The position numbers and the translations under genes are program-made. Below are positions 55,720 to 64,000 of a stretch of DNA of 64,000 bases, in pieces; position 1 is the first letter of the stretch; each line of letters opens with the position of its first letter. The DNA lies in NCBI GenBank assembly GCA_937915375.1, contig CALDMO010000030.1, forward strand, positions 1 through 64,000, written 5' to 3'. Below the pieces are notes generated by a model. It was given only the letters and a program-made list of their open reading frames with translations, was not told the DNA's origin and made no database searches. This stretch comes from an uncultured Marvinbryantia sp. (GTDB lineage Bacteria; Bacillota; Clostridia; Lachnospirales; Lachnospiraceae).

Positions 55720-56079
55720 ATGCAGGATAATGTTGAAATCTATACAAAAGCATTGATCCGCGCTTTTCGGGACAGCGAGGAATATCGGGCATTTAATCAT
55801 GCCAGAGCGAGGCTGTCCGGAATGCCGGAACTGAAAAAACAGATACACGCGTACCGCAAGGAAAACTTCCGGCTGCATAATTTCGGCGAGGAGGATACTT
55901 TGTTCGAACGGATGGAGGAATTTAGACGAGAGTATGAAGAATTCCGCAAAAATCCGCTGGTTGAGGAATATTTATCGTGTGAACTGGCAGTCTGCAGGAT
56001 GCTGCAGAAAGCGGCAAACAGGATTGCGGAAGGCATAGATCTTGAGTTGGATGATGTTCTGCCGGAGCTTTGTATCTGA
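55720..56079 (+). CDS. YlbF/YmcA family protein
   Basis: 119 residues, all helical, of the Com_YlbF family (LIRAFRDSEEYRAF..ARARLSGMPELKKQI). In B. subtilis YlbF with YmcA and YaaT forms the Y-complex that guides RNase Y and affects competence and sporulation. Here it follows RNase J by 27 nt, which again points to RNA decay. Confidence 0.88.
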   Translation: MQDNVEIYTKALIRAFRDSEEYRAFNHARARLSGMPELKKQIHAYRKENFRLHNFGEEDTLFERMEEFRREYEEFRKNPLVEEYLSCELAVCRMLQKAANRIAEGIDLELDDVLPELCI

Positions 56080-56094
56080 TACAGGAGGAAAAGG

Positions 56095-56490
56095 ATGACC
56101 GTCCGAAAACTACTGATGAACAGTCTTCTGCTGCTTTTAAAGGCATTGATTGTGGTTGCGATCGTCATAGGCATATACCGTTTCGGCGGCTATGCTTATG
56201 AGTTCGGCCATAGTCTGTACGATAACGAGGCGATGTCTGATCCGCCCGGAAAGGATGTGGCGATCGTTGTTCCGGAAGGCGCAAGCGTAGAAAATGTGGC
56301 GCTCCTGTTGGAGAGCAAGGGTTTGATCAAAGACAGTCTGGTTTTTCGCGTGCAGGAACGTCTTTCCCAATATCACGGGCAGATAAAGGCTGGAAATTAT
56401 GTGCTGAATACCTCGCAGTATGCGGAGCAGATGCTTGCTATTTTAAGCGGCAATGAGGAGGATATTCGCACGCAGGGAGAAGAAGAATGA
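56095..56490 (+). CDS. Short MltG (YceG)-like membrane protein, N-terminal part only
   Basis: 131 residues: one membrane helix (about 7-28), then a LysM-like part matching the start of MltG: VVPEGASVENVALLLESKGLI..VFRVQERLS..IKAGNYVLNTSQ. The catalytic transglycosylase domain with its key Glu is absent, and the frame ends normally in an ATGA overlap with the next gene. So it is a natural short form, possibly a regulator or partner of septal wall enzymes. Similar short forms appear common in Lachnospiraceae. Confidence 0.78.
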   Translation: MTVRKLLMNSLLLLLKALIVVAIVIGIYRFGGYAYEFGHSLYDNEAMSDPPGKDVAIVVPEGASVENVALLLESKGLIKDSLVFRVQERLSQYHGQIKAGNYVLNTSQYAEQMLAILSGNEEDIRTQGEEE

Positions 56491-57131
56491 TAATAGACGA
56501 GAGAATGGTTACGTACATAAATTCTTTGGATACCGGAAACGGCGTGTTTCTGGATCGATTGGAGCAGCAGGCGAAAAAAGATGACGTACCGATCATTCGC
56601 CGGGAAATGCAAAGTTTTTTGAAAGTATTGCTGCAGATCAAACGTCCGAAACGGATTCTTGAAGTCGGCACTGCGGTTGGATTTTCCGCAATTTTGATGT
56701 GTGAAAATACACCGGAGGATACGCATATCACAACGATTGAAAAATATGAAAAACGCATTCCGCAGGCAAAGGAAAATTTCCGTCTCGCGGATGTGGAAGA
56801 ACGTATTACGTTTTTAGAGGGCGATGCCCTGGAGATTTTAAAAGAGCTGAAAGGCTCTTTTGATTTTATTTTTATGGACGCGGCGAAGGGGCAGTATATT
56901 CATTTTCTGCCAGAAGTGTTGCGGTTGTTGGAAAAAGACGGTATTTTAGTATCTGACAATGTACTGCAGGAGGGCGATATTATTGAGTCGCATTTTGCGG
57001 TGGAGCGGAGAAACCGTACGATTTACAAGCGGATGCGGGAATATCTGTATGAATTGAAGCATGAAGCGCGTCTGCTGACGAGCATCGTTCCTGTTGGAGA
57101 CGGTGCGGCTGTGAGCGTGCGTGTGAAATAG
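56487..57131 (+). CDS. O-methyltransferase (TrmR/COMT-like)
   Basis: SAM-dependent methyltransferase family 3, 214 residues: ILEVGTAVGFSAILM as SAM motif I, ITTIEKYEKRIPQAKENF, FIFMDAAKGQYIHFLPE with metal-binding Asp, and VSDNVLQEGDI. Firmicute homologues (TrmR) methylate 5-hydroxyuridine of tRNA. With the U32 peptidase gene next, whose relatives make ho5U34 on tRNA, a tRNA wobble role is likely. Confidence 0.87.
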   Translation: MIIDERMVTYINSLDTGNGVFLDRLEQQAKKDDVPIIRREMQSFLKVLLQIKRPKRILEVGTAVGFSAILMCENTPEDTHITTIEKYEKRIPQAKENFRLADVEERITFLEGDALEILKELKGSFDFIFMDAAKGQYIHFLPEVLRLLEKDGILVSDNVLQEGDIIESHFAVERRNRTIYKRMREYLYELKHEARLLTSIVPVGDGAAVSVRVK

Positions 57132-57143
57132 ATGGAGAAAAAG

Positions 57144-58370
57144 ATGAAAAAACCTGAATTGTTGGTTCCGGCGAGCAGTCTGGAAGTGTTGAAAACAGCA
57201 GTGGTCTTTGGGGCGGATGCGGTTTATATCGGCGGCGAGGCCTTCGGACTGCGGGCAAAGGCAAAGAATTTTACGATGGATGAAATGCGTCAGGGGATTG
57301 AATTTGCCCATGCGCATGGTGTAAAAGTATATGTGACGGCAAATATTCTTGCTCATAATGAGGATCTGGCAGGCGTGGAGCGCTATTTTCATGAATTAAA
57401 GAAAATTCGTCCGGATGCGCTGATTATTGCGGATCCGGCGATTTTTGAACTTGCGGGAGAGATTTGTCCGGAGATTGAGCGTCACATCAGTACGCAGGCG
57501 AATAATACTAATTACGGGACATACCGTTTCTGGCATAAGCTGGGCGCAAAGCGTGTGGTTTCTGCCAGAGAACTTTCGTTGGAAGAAATCAGGGAGATTC
57601 GTGCCAATATTCCGGACGATCTGGAAATTGAGACGTTTGTACATGGTGCGATGTGTATTTCTTACTCCGGAAGATGTCTTCTCAGCAATTATTTTACTGG
57701 AAGGGACGCCAATCGGGGTGCCTGCACACATCCGTGCCGATGGAAGTATGCAGTAGTGGAGGAAAAGCGTCCAGGGGAATATCTGCCGGTTTACGAGAAT
57801 GAACGCGGTACATATATTTTTAATTCAAAGGATCTCTGTATGATCGAGCATATTCCGGATTTGATTGAGGCGGGAATTGACAGCTTTAAGATAGAAGGAA
57901 GAATGAAAACAGCGCTCTACGTGGCGACGGTTGCGCGTACTTATCGCAAGGCAATTGATGATTATCTTACATCACCGGAGCTGTATCAGAAAAATATGCC
58001 GTGGTATCTGGAGCAGATTTCTAATTGTACTTACCGGCAGTTTACAACGGGGTTCTTTTATGGAAAACCGGATGAGACAACACAGATTTACGATTCAAAT
58101 ACATATGTAAAGGAATATACATATCTTGGCATCGTGGAGGCAGTGGAAAGTGAAAGCTGTATGCTTCATCAGCGCAATAAGTTTTCAGTTGGCGAAACAA
58201 TTGAGATCATGAAGCCAAACGGCGATAACATCGCTGTTACGGTGCTTGGCATAACCAATGCGCAGGGAGAAGCGATGGAGAGCGCGCCGCATCCGCAGCA
58301 GGAGCTTTTTGTGCAGCTTACGCAGATGCCGGAAAAATATGATATTTTAAGGCGCGGTGAAGAGGCATAG
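57144..58370 (+). CDS. Peptidase U32 family protein (TrhP/RlhA-like hydroxylation)
   Basis: 408 residues: PELLVPASSLEVLKTAVVFGADAVYIGG start, HISTQANNTN, and the Cys-rich signature YSGRCLLSNYFTGRDANRGACTHPCRW in separate blocks near 175-205. Despite the name, U32 proteins of this type take part in prephenate-dependent tRNA U34 or rRNA C2501 hydroxylation. ATG at 57144 with GGAG 6 nt away is preferred over 57132. Confidence 0.9.
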   Translation: MKKPELLVPASSLEVLKTAVVFGADAVYIGGEAFGLRAKAKNFTMDEMRQGIEFAHAHGVKVYVTANILAHNEDLAGVERYFHELKKIRPDALIIADPAIFELAGEICPEIERHISTQANNTNYGTYRFWHKLGAKRVVSARELSLEEIREIRANIPDDLEIETFVHGAMCISYSGRCLLSNYFTGRDANRGACTHPCRWKYAVVEEKRPGEYLPVYENERGTYIFNSKDLCMIEHIPDLIEAGIDSFKIEGRMKTALYVATVARTYRKAIDDYLTSPELYQKNMPWYLEQISNCTYRQFTTGFFYGKPDETTQIYDSNTYVKEYTYLGIVEAVESESCMLHQRNKFSVGETIEIMKPNGDNIAVTVLGITNAQGEAMESAPHPQQELFVQLTQMPEKYDILRRGEEA

Positions 58371-58418
58371 CTGCTTTCGTAAAAAGGGAAAAGCATTGGC
58401 AAAAAGGAAAAGCACTAA

Positions 58419-58457
58419 AAAAGGGGTGTTTACATAGAATAATAGAAACCCCCTTTT
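58419..58457 (+). terminator. Terminator before sigK
   Basis: AAAAGGGG..TTT and AAA..CCCCCTTTT form a bulged stem with a 12-nt loop, followed by TTTT. It ends just before GAGGTG, the sigK ribosome binding site. Confidence 0.55.
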
Positions 58458-58470
58458 GAGGTGCTTTTTT

Positions 58471-59109
58471 ATGAAAACATTTCCAAAGCCGCTGACGGCC
58501 GAAGAAGAGGCCTTGTTTCTTCAGAAATACAAGGAGGGGGACCAAGAGGCAAAGAAGATTTTGATTGAACGAAATCTGCGCCTTGTTGCCCATGTGGCTA
58601 AAAAATATCAGAAGCAGGGCGAGGAGACAGAGGATTTGATTGCTGTAGGTACGATCGGTCTGATCAAGGCTGTATCTACCTTTAATCACGCAAAGACAAA
58701 CAAGCTGGCAACCTACGCGGCGCGCTGCGTGGAAAACGAGCTTTTGATGTTGTTTCGCGGACGCAAAAAGATTGCCAGAGAAGTTTCCCTGCATGAGCCG
58801 ATTGGTATGGACAAAGAGGGAAATGAGATCAGTCTGATTGATGTGATAGAAGGCGAAACTGTAGATGTGATCGAACAGATTGAACTTGACCGCAACACGC
58901 AGAAGCTTTATCGATTACTGGCGGGAGCGCTGACAGAGAGAGAACAGGAGATATTAAAACTTCGTTATGGGTTGTATGGGCAGAAGGAGAGAACGCAGCG
59001 GGAGATTGCGCAACTGTTGGGCATTTCCCGATCGTATGTTTCCCGTATTGAAAAAAATGCGATACAGAAATTAAAGGAATATTTCCGGGAGGATATAGAA
59101 GAAGAATGA
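58471..59109 (+). CDS. sigK: Sporulation sigma factor SigK
   Basis: Late mother-cell sigma factor, 212 residues. Region 2 (NLRLVAHVAKKYQKQGEETEDLIAVG in its core, TIGLIKAVSTFN), region 3 and region 4 helix-turn-helix (TQREIAQLLGISRSYVSRIEK). The frame is continuous, so no skin-type element interrupts it. The first residues (MKTFPKPLTAEEEALFLQKY) would include the short pro-sequence if one exists. GAGGTG before the ATG; the next gene overlaps by 4 nt. Confidence 0.92.
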   Translation: MKTFPKPLTAEEEALFLQKYKEGDQEAKKILIERNLRLVAHVAKKYQKQGEETEDLIAVGTIGLIKAVSTFNHAKTNKLATYAARCVENELLMLFRGRKKIAREVSLHEPIGMDKEGNEISLIDVIEGETVDVIEQIELDRNTQKLYRLLAGALTEREQEILKLRYGLYGQKERTQREIAQLLGISRSYVSRIEKNAIQKLKEYFREDIEEE

Positions 59110-59657
59110 TTTATTACCGTCGGATAGCGGATATGGAAAAAAAAGATCATCAGAGTCAGTCGGAGACGGCCCAACAGCTTTTAGCAGAAGCGCTTGTGTT
59201 GGAGTATCAGATGACGGTATTGCCGGAAATTGCCAGAGGAGCACACGGAAAGCCGTATTTTTCGGCATATCCGCAGATTGCTTTTAATTACAGCCACTGC
59301 CGCGGGGGTATCCTGTGTGGTGTCAGCAGCAAACAGATCGGTGTGGATATTGAAACGATACGTCCATATAAAGAGCGAGTGGCCCGTCGCGTCTGTCATC
59401 CGAAGGAATGGGAATTCTTGCAGAAGACAGAGAATCCGGCGCTGTTTTTTACAAAACTGTGGGTCTGTAAGGAGGCCTATGGAAAATATACCGGTGCAGG
59501 CGTATTTGTGCATCCTGAGCAGGAGGATTTTTCCGGGATCTTGCAGGGAAAAGAATTGTTTTCAAAAGGAATATATCTGAGACTTTGGGAGATGGATAGC
59601 TGCGTTCTGGGAGCCTGTGCGGAAGAAAAACAAGATTTGCGGCTATTACTTCGATAA
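59106..59657 (+). CDS. 4-prime-phosphopantetheinyl transferase superfamily protein
   Basis: Sfp-type enzyme of 183 residues that moves phosphopantetheine from CoA to a carrier Ser. Motifs: FNYSHCRGGILCGVS, GVDIETIRPYKERVARRV and FTKLWVCKEAYGKYTGAG, with the magnesium-binding D/E and the KEA..K helix. It overlaps sigK by 4 nt, so it may be made during sporulation as well. The only stand-alone carrier in the window, at 30680, is a candidate client; fatty acid ACP normally uses AcpS, not seen here. Confidence 0.9.
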   Translation: MIYYRRIADMEKKDHQSQSETAQQLLAEALVLEYQMTVLPEIARGAHGKPYFSAYPQIAFNYSHCRGGILCGVSSKQIGVDIETIRPYKERVARRVCHPKEWEFLQKTENPALFFTKLWVCKEAYGKYTGAGVFVHPEQEDFSGILQGKELFSKGIYLRLWEMDSCVLGACAEEKQDLRLLLR

Positions 59658-59667
59658 AATGTTTAAG

Positions 59668-59721
59668 TTGCAAAAATAATATATTTGTGATATAATCAGA
59701 CTGTATCATTCTGATACAGTC
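59668..59721 (+). promoter_or_regulatory. comM-dprA-topA promoter with palindrome at the start site
   Basis: TTGCAA (59668-59673), 17-bp spacer, TATAAT (59691-59696). Two bases after the -10 begins a perfect inverted repeat GACTGTATCA-TTC-TGATACAGTC (59699-59721) that covers the expected +1. It looks like an operator, or a 5-prime stabilising hairpin. The same TGATACAG word occurs in the thiI terminator, probably by chance. Confidence 0.6.
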
Positions 59722-59824
59722 TACATACGCAAAAGCGTGTCTAGTGAATTTCTATTATTCGGATTTTTCAGAATAAATACCAAAAAAATATAATGATCTT
59801 ACAATTGAAGAAGGAGGAATGTAC

Positions 59825-61354
59825 TTGTTTTGTACGGTATTATCCGCATCTGTTTTTGGCGTGGAGAGTATTCCAGTGCATGTGGAGGCGGATGTGGGAA
59901 ATGGACTGCCGTCTTTTTCTATGGTAGGATTTCTGTCAACACAAGTCAGAGAGGCGCAGGAACGAGTGCGCACATCGCTGAAAAATTCTGGCATTCGGAT
60001 GGAACCAAAGAAAATTACGGTCAATCTTGCTCCGGCGGATTTACGTAAAAGTGGTACGGCCTTTGATCTGCCGATCGCGGTAGCAATCGCAGCGGCATAT
60101 CAAAAGGTAGAGATAAAGTCGTTGGAAAACGTATTGATTGCTGGGGAACTGAGCCTGAACGGAGTAGTCCTTCCCGTCTGCGGAGGTCTTCTGCTAGCTG
60201 AATGCGCAGCAAAAATGGGTTGTCATACCTGTATTTTACCGCAGGAAAACGCACAGGAAGGAGCTGCGGTGAAGGGGATTCGTGTGATCGGTGTCAAAAG
60301 TTTGACACAGACGATCCGATTTTTAAAAGGAGAGGAAAAACTGGAAGGAGCTGTCTTTTGTGAGAAGAAAGAGCAGGAAAGACAGGGGGAGAAGGATTTT
60401 GCTGATATCATTGGACAGGAGAGCGCAAAACGCGCTGCGGAAGTTGCAGCAGCAGGGTTTCATAACTTATTGCTGATAGGCCCTCCGGGTTCTGGAAAAT
60501 CCATGATCGCCAGCCGTATTCCATCTATTATGCCGCAGATGAATTGGGATGAACAGGTAGAGCTGACAAAGATTTACAGTATTCTGGGGCTGCTGTCAAA
60601 AGAGAATCCAATTTTGAAAGAGCGGCCGTTTCGTGCCCCGCATCATACGATCACGGCCAAGGCGCTTGTCGGCGGCGGTCAGGTACCGCGCCCGGGTGAG
60701 ATCAGCCTTGCACATAACGGTGTTTTATTTTTGGATGAATTGCCGGAGTTTTCAAGAGACGCATTGGAAACTTTGCGTCAGCCGATGGAGGAAAAACGGG
60801 TTTGCATCTCCAGAAGCGGGCGCAGTTATAGTTTTCCGGCTAATTTTATGGTGGTTGCGGCAATGAATCCTTGTCCATGCGGGCATTATCCGGATCTGGA
60901 ACGCTGCAGCTGCAGTGTGAATACAGTACAGCGCTATTTAAGCAGAATCAGTGGTCCGCTGTTGGATCGTATAGATTTGTCGGTAGAAGTTCCGGTGATT
61001 CAATTTCTGCCTGGTAAGAAAGAGCAGAAAAGAGAAAATTCTGCCGTGATCCGTGCGCGTGTGCAGGCGGTCAGACAGACGCAGCAGAAACGGTATGAAA
61101 AATACGGTTTCTGTTATAATGCACAGTTGAGTGTGCCGATGATCAGAGAATTTTGTCAGCTTGGCAGGGAGGAGGAAAAGATGATGAAAGAAGCGTTTGA
61201 AATATTGGATCTGAGCATGCGCAGTTATTATCGTATTTTAAGAGTAGCGAGAACGATTGCGGATCTGGCAGAAAGTGAGACGATTCTTTGTGAGCATCTG
61301 GCGGAAGCATTATGCTATCGTACGATCAATAAAAAGTATTGGGCGGGGAGGTGA
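59825..61354 (+). CDS. YifB/ComM family Mg chelatase-like AAA+ ATPase
   Basis: About 509 residues. N-terminal Lon-protease-like domain (SASVFGVESIPVHVEADVGN), Walker A LLIGPPGSGKSMIASRIPS, Walker B LFLDELPEF, and a C-terminal Mg-chelatase part with CNPCPCGHYPD-like zinc motif (MNPCPCGHYPDLERCSC). ComM is a branch-migration helicase helping recombination of taken-up DNA. AAGGAGGA touches the ATG at 59819, while the TTG at 59825 has proper spacing and matches the family N-terminus, so TTG is preferred. Confidence 0.92.
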   Translation: MFCTVLSASVFGVESIPVHVEADVGNGLPSFSMVGFLSTQVREAQERVRTSLKNSGIRMEPKKITVNLAPADLRKSGTAFDLPIAVAIAAAYQKVEIKSLENVLIAGELSLNGVVLPVCGGLLLAECAAKMGCHTCILPQENAQEGAAVKGIRVIGVKSLTQTIRFLKGEEKLEGAVFCEKKEQERQGEKDFADIIGQESAKRAAEVAAAGFHNLLLIGPPGSGKSMIASRIPSIMPQMNWDEQVELTKIYSILGLLSKENPILKERPFRAPHHTITAKALVGGGQVPRPGEISLAHNGVLFLDELPEFSRDALETLRQPMEEKRVCISRSGRSYSFPANFMVVAAMNPCPCGHYPDLERCSCSVNTVQRYLSRISGPLLDRIDLSVEVPVIQFLPGKKEQKRENSAVIRARVQAVRQTQQKRYEKYGFCYNAQLSVPMIREFCQLGREEEKMMKEAFEILDLSMRSYYRILRVARTIADLAESETILCEHLAEALCYRTINKKYWAGR

Positions 61355-61361
61355 AAGAAAT

Positions 61362-62444
61362 ATGAATGAATACGAATGGTTCTGGCTGTGTACCATAAAA
61401 GGGCTGTATGATCGGCAGAGGAAGGTTCTGCTGCAGTTTTTTGAAACTCCGGAGCAGATCCGCAGAGCCAAAAAAGAAGAGTTGGAGAATATACCGTTTC
61501 TGACACCGCCGAAAGTGCAAATTATCCTGCGGCATCAAAAAGAGTTTGATCCGGAAAAACAATATCATATGTATGAAAGGCGCGGAATACAATTTATCAG
61601 CCACAGTCACAAACGGTTTCCAAAGCGGCTGAAAGCAATTTACGATTATCCGGTGGGATTGTTTTATATCGGAAAGCTTCCGGCGCAAGAGGAACCGGTG
61701 CTGGCGGTAATCGGCGCCCGTATGTGCAGCGCCTATGGCAGACATTTGGCTCATACGCTTTCTGAAGCGCTGGCCCAAAATGGTATTTCTGTTGTCAGCG
61801 GAATGGCTTGCGGAATTGATTCGAACGCACAGGAGAGCTGTATAAAAGCAGGCGGGAACAGTTATGCTGTTTTAGGGAGCGGCGTGGATGTCTGTTATCC
61901 GCAGGAGAACCGCCGACTGTATGAAAAACTAAAAACATCGGGCGGACTGATTTCTGAATATCCACCCGGAACCCCTGCGCTTCCGGCACATTTTCCGATG
62001 AGAAACCGCATTATCAGCGGCTTGTGTGACCGGGTCGTCGTAGTGGAGGCCAGAAAAAGGAGCGGGACTCTTATTACGGCAGATTTAGCGCTGGAGCAGG
62101 GACGCGACGTGTATGCGTTTCCAGGACGGGTGGATGATGTTTTGAGTGGAGGATGCAACCGACTGATCCGTCAGGGAGCCGGTGTAATTACAGATATTGA
62201 GAGCTTTCTGGAGGAGATTGGCTGTGTATCGCAAAAAAGCGCGAAAGAAAAGAATTGTAAGTTTACACTTGCATCCTCAGAGAAATTAGTGTATAGTTGT
62301 CTCGATTCTCAGTCCAAATCACTGGAAGACATCTGTAGTGCGGTAAATCTGCCGGTAAATCAGATTATGAGCGCGCTGATGACACTTCAGATGAAAGGAA
62401 TTGTGGCTGAGAGTGCAAAGAATTATTATGCAAAAGTGAGATGA
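61362..62444 (+). CDS. dprA: DNA processing protein DprA
   Basis: Loads RecA on incoming single-stranded DNA. Rossmann-like core: AVIGARMCSAYGRHLAH, VVSGMACGIDSNAQESC, AVLGSGVDVCYPQENRRLYE, SEYPPGTPALPAHFPMRNRIISGL and GALITA-type loop SGTLITADLALEQGRDVYAFPG. A helical N-terminus and a C-terminal winged-helix (DICSAVNLPVNQIMSAL) frame it. 360 residues; ATG at 61362 with GGGGAGG upstream. Follows comM by 7 nt. Confidence 0.95.
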   Translation: MNEYEWFWLCTIKGLYDRQRKVLLQFFETPEQIRRAKKEELENIPFLTPPKVQIILRHQKEFDPEKQYHMYERRGIQFISHSHKRFPKRLKAIYDYPVGLFYIGKLPAQEEPVLAVIGARMCSAYGRHLAHTLSEALAQNGISVVSGMACGIDSNAQESCIKAGGNSYAVLGSGVDVCYPQENRRLYEKLKTSGGLISEYPPGTPALPAHFPMRNRIISGLCDRVVVVEARKRSGTLITADLALEQGRDVYAFPGRVDDVLSGGCNRLIRQGAGVITDIESFLEEIGCVSQKSAKEKNCKFTLASSEKLVYSCLDSQSKSLEDICSAVNLPVNQIMSALMTLQMKGIVAESAKNYYAKVR

Positions 62445-62470
62445 CAGATCTCATTGGAGAGGACATCCTA

Positions 62471-64000
62471 ATGGCAAAAAATCTAGTTATTGTAGAGTCG
62501 CCTACAAAAGTGAAAACCATTAAAAAATTCCTCGGTACAGGATATGCTGTGGCTGCTTCAAACGGTCATGTGCGTGATTTCCCGAAAAGCCAGTTCGGAA
62601 TCGATGTGGAACATGATTTTGAACCGAAATATATTACGATCCGCGGTAAGGGTGAGCTGCTTGCTTCCCTTCGAAAAGAAGCAAAAAAAGCGGACAAAGT
62701 TTTTCTGGCAACTGACCCGGACCGCGAAGGAGAAGCAATCAGCTGGCATCTGGCAAACGCTTTAAAGCTGGATGAGAGCAAGATGCGCAGAATCACATTT
62801 AATGAGATTACTAAAAACGCGGTAAAAACATCATTGAAAAATGCGCGAGAGATTGATATGGATCTGGTAGATGCGCAGCAGGCCAGACGAATGTTGGATC
62901 GCATGGTTGGTTATCAGATTAGTCCGCTTCTGTGGGCAAAGGTTAAAAGAGGCTTAAGCGCAGGGCGCGTGCAGTCGGCTGTCCTTCGTATTATCGGAGA
63001 TCGGGAGGATGAAATCAATGCGTTTATCCCGGAGGAATACTGGAGCTTGAATGCAGTATTAAAGGTAAAAGGAGCAAGAAAGCCTTTGGAGGCTGCTTTT
63101 TACGGCGACAGCAGCAAAAAACTCAGTATTTCCAGCAAAGAAGAGCTGGATAAGATTACTGCGGCGATTGCGGGAGAGCAGTTTAAAATCTGTGATATCA
63201 AAAAGGGCGAACGTATCCGTAAGGCGCCGTTGCCGTTTACAACGAGTACTCTGCAGCAGGAAGCGGCCAAGGTACTGAATTTTTCCACACAGAAAACGAT
63301 GCGTATTGCGCAGCAATTATATGAAGGTATTGATATCAAGGGCAATGGAACTGTCGGTTTGATCACGTATCTGCGTACAGACTCGGTGCGTATCGCGGAT
63401 GAAGCGGATGCTGCGGCAAGAGCTTTTGTGGAAGAACAGTATGGCAAAGAGTATGTGGGCAGCAGCACAGGTGTGAAGGTATCCGGAAAGAAGATACAGG
63501 ATGCGCATGAGGCAATCCGTCCAAGTGACATTACCCGTCAGCCGGCGCTGATCAAGGAGTCGCTTTCACGCGATCAGTTCCGCTTATATCAATTGATTTG
63601 GAGACGTTTCGCAGCCAGCCGTATGGAGAATGCCCGTTATGAGACAATTTCTGTAAAGATCGGTGCGGGAGAATACCGTTTTACGGCGGCAGCTTCCAAA
63701 GTTGCTTTTGAGGGATTCATGGCTGTTTATGTGCAGGACGGAGATGAGGATGAAAAATCAGCGGCAGGGCTTGGATCCCTGACGATGGAAACAGAGCTGA
63801 CACTTGCAGAGCTGCAGGAAAAGCAGCACTTCACACAGCCGCCGGCACATTATACAGAGGCGTCCTTAGTAAAAACATTAGAGGAACTTGGTATCGGACG
63901 GCCGAGTACGTATGCGCCGACGATTACGACGCTTCTCGGACGCCGTTATGTGGTGAAGGAAAATAAAAATCTTTATATGACCGAACTCGGAGAAGTGGTC
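62471..64000 (+). CDS. topA: DNA topoisomerase I (partial, runs off the window)
   Basis: Relaxes negative supercoils. MAKNLVIVESPTKVKTIKKF start, TOPRIM with FLATDPDREGEAISWHL, RGLSAGRVQSAVLRII, and the active-site Tyr300 in LITYLRTDSVRIADEAD. 510 codons are present; about 180 more with the zinc-finger region would be expected to the right. dprA-topA is the usual Firmicute order. Site GGAGAGG upstream of the ATG. Confidence 0.97.
   Translation, partial: MAKNLVIVESPTKVKTIKKFLGTGYAVAASNGHVRDFPKSQFGIDVEHDFEPKYITIRGKGELLASLRKEAKKADKVFLATDPDREGEAISWHLANALKLDESKMRRITFNEITKNAVKTSLKNAREIDMDLVDAQQARRMLDRMVGYQISPLLWAKVKRGLSAGRVQSAVLRIIGDREDEINAFIPEEYWSLNAVLKVKGARKPLEAAFYGDSSKKLSISSKEELDKITAAIAGEQFKICDIKKGERIRKAPLPFTTSTLQQEAAKVLNFSTQKTMRIAQQLYEGIDIKGNGTVGLITYLRTDSVRIADEADAAARAFVEEQYGKEYVGSSTGVKVSGKKIQDAHEAIRPSDITRQPALIKESLSRDQFRLYQLIWRRFAASRMENARYETISVKIGAGEYRFTAAASKVAFEGFMAVYVQDGDEDEKSAAGLGSLTMETELTLAELQEKQHFTQPPAHYTEASLVKTLEELGIGRPSTYAPTITTLLGRRYVVKENKNLYMTELGEVV

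Noticed and set aside
56095..56490. Truncated mltG as a pseudogene
   Set aside because: Good start site, normal stop and an ATGA overlap with the next gene point to a maintained short gene.
58456..59109. A skin-like element splitting sigK
   Set aside because: The sigK frame is continuous through regions 2 to 4, so no insertion is present.
59699..59721. Palindrome as terminator of the phosphopantetheinyl transferase gene
   Set aside because: No T run follows and it sits at the start point of a strong promoter, so an operator or 5-prime leader role fits better.

Overview
The window looks like chromosome of a spore-forming, low-to-medium GC Firmicute of class Clostridia, most likely a gut Lachnospiraceae. 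Supporting signs are the sporulation genes (gpr, spoIIP, an uninterrupted sigK), strong AGGAGG-type ribosome binding sites, sigma-A promoters of the TTGACA-17-TATAAT kind, a CIRCE-controlled hrcA-grpE-dnaK-dnaJ operon, and the block ireB-ruvX-DUF1292-rnj-ylbF-MltG-like-OMT-U32. I see no rRNA, tRNA, CRISPR array, insertion sequence or prophage. Most of the window is conserved core genome; the family assignment is inferred from gene content and order, not from a search.

Layout, left to right. 0.1-3.1 kb: iron uptake (feoA, feoB, small Cys-rich partner) with two related palindromes TTAGT-N4-ACTAA, plus an acidic-tailed membrane protein. 3.2-8 kb: a membrane-anchored choloylglycine-hydrolase-type Ntn hydrolase (minus), a DUF1836 regulator, a small alarmone synthetase, and a GH127 arabinofuranosidase gene broken by a nonsense codon and a frameshift. 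8-15.2 kb: arginine biosynthesis, with argG divergent from argC-(GNAT)-(broken small ORF)-argJ-argB-argD and ArgR-like boxes between, then a YdcZ-type transporter. 15.3-21.4 kb: comEA and comEC flanking a two-component system and a GerMN lipoprotein. 21.4-27.4 kb: dgt, dnaG, trmK, a Nif3-like gene and a TGS-nucleoside kinase; the rpoD gene expected after dnaG is absent. 27.5 kb: rpsT with a TTG start.

28.0-34.5 kb is the most unusual part. Six tightly packed genes encode an adenylation enzyme, a GNAT acyltransferase, a stand-alone carrier protein, an MBOAT, a membrane-anchored SGNH/DltD-like protein and a zinc-finger PP-loop enzyme of the sugar-amidotransferase type. It reads as a dlt-like machine (activate, load on carrier, pass through MBOAT, transfer outside), but its gene order, its adenylation pocket and its two extra enzymes differ from classical dltABCD. 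The Sfp-type phosphopantetheinyl transferase at 59.1 kb is a candidate to prime its carrier.

34.6-42 kb: gpr, spoIIP, lepA, hemW, a secreted CHAP-domain wall hydrolase and a convergent SGNH hydrolase. 42.2-48.8 kb: CIRCE heat-shock operon running into prmA and rsmE. 48.9-53 kb: cysteine desulfurase-thiI pair, an HPr-like protein lacking the phosphorylatable histidine, and mtaB. 53-58.4 kb: the ireB-to-U32 block. 58.4-64 kb: sigK, the phosphopantetheinyl transferase, then comM-dprA-topA (topA runs off the right edge) behind a promoter with a perfect palindrome near the transcription start.

Start codons were set by ribosome binding site spacing and family N-termini; several differ from the longest open frame.
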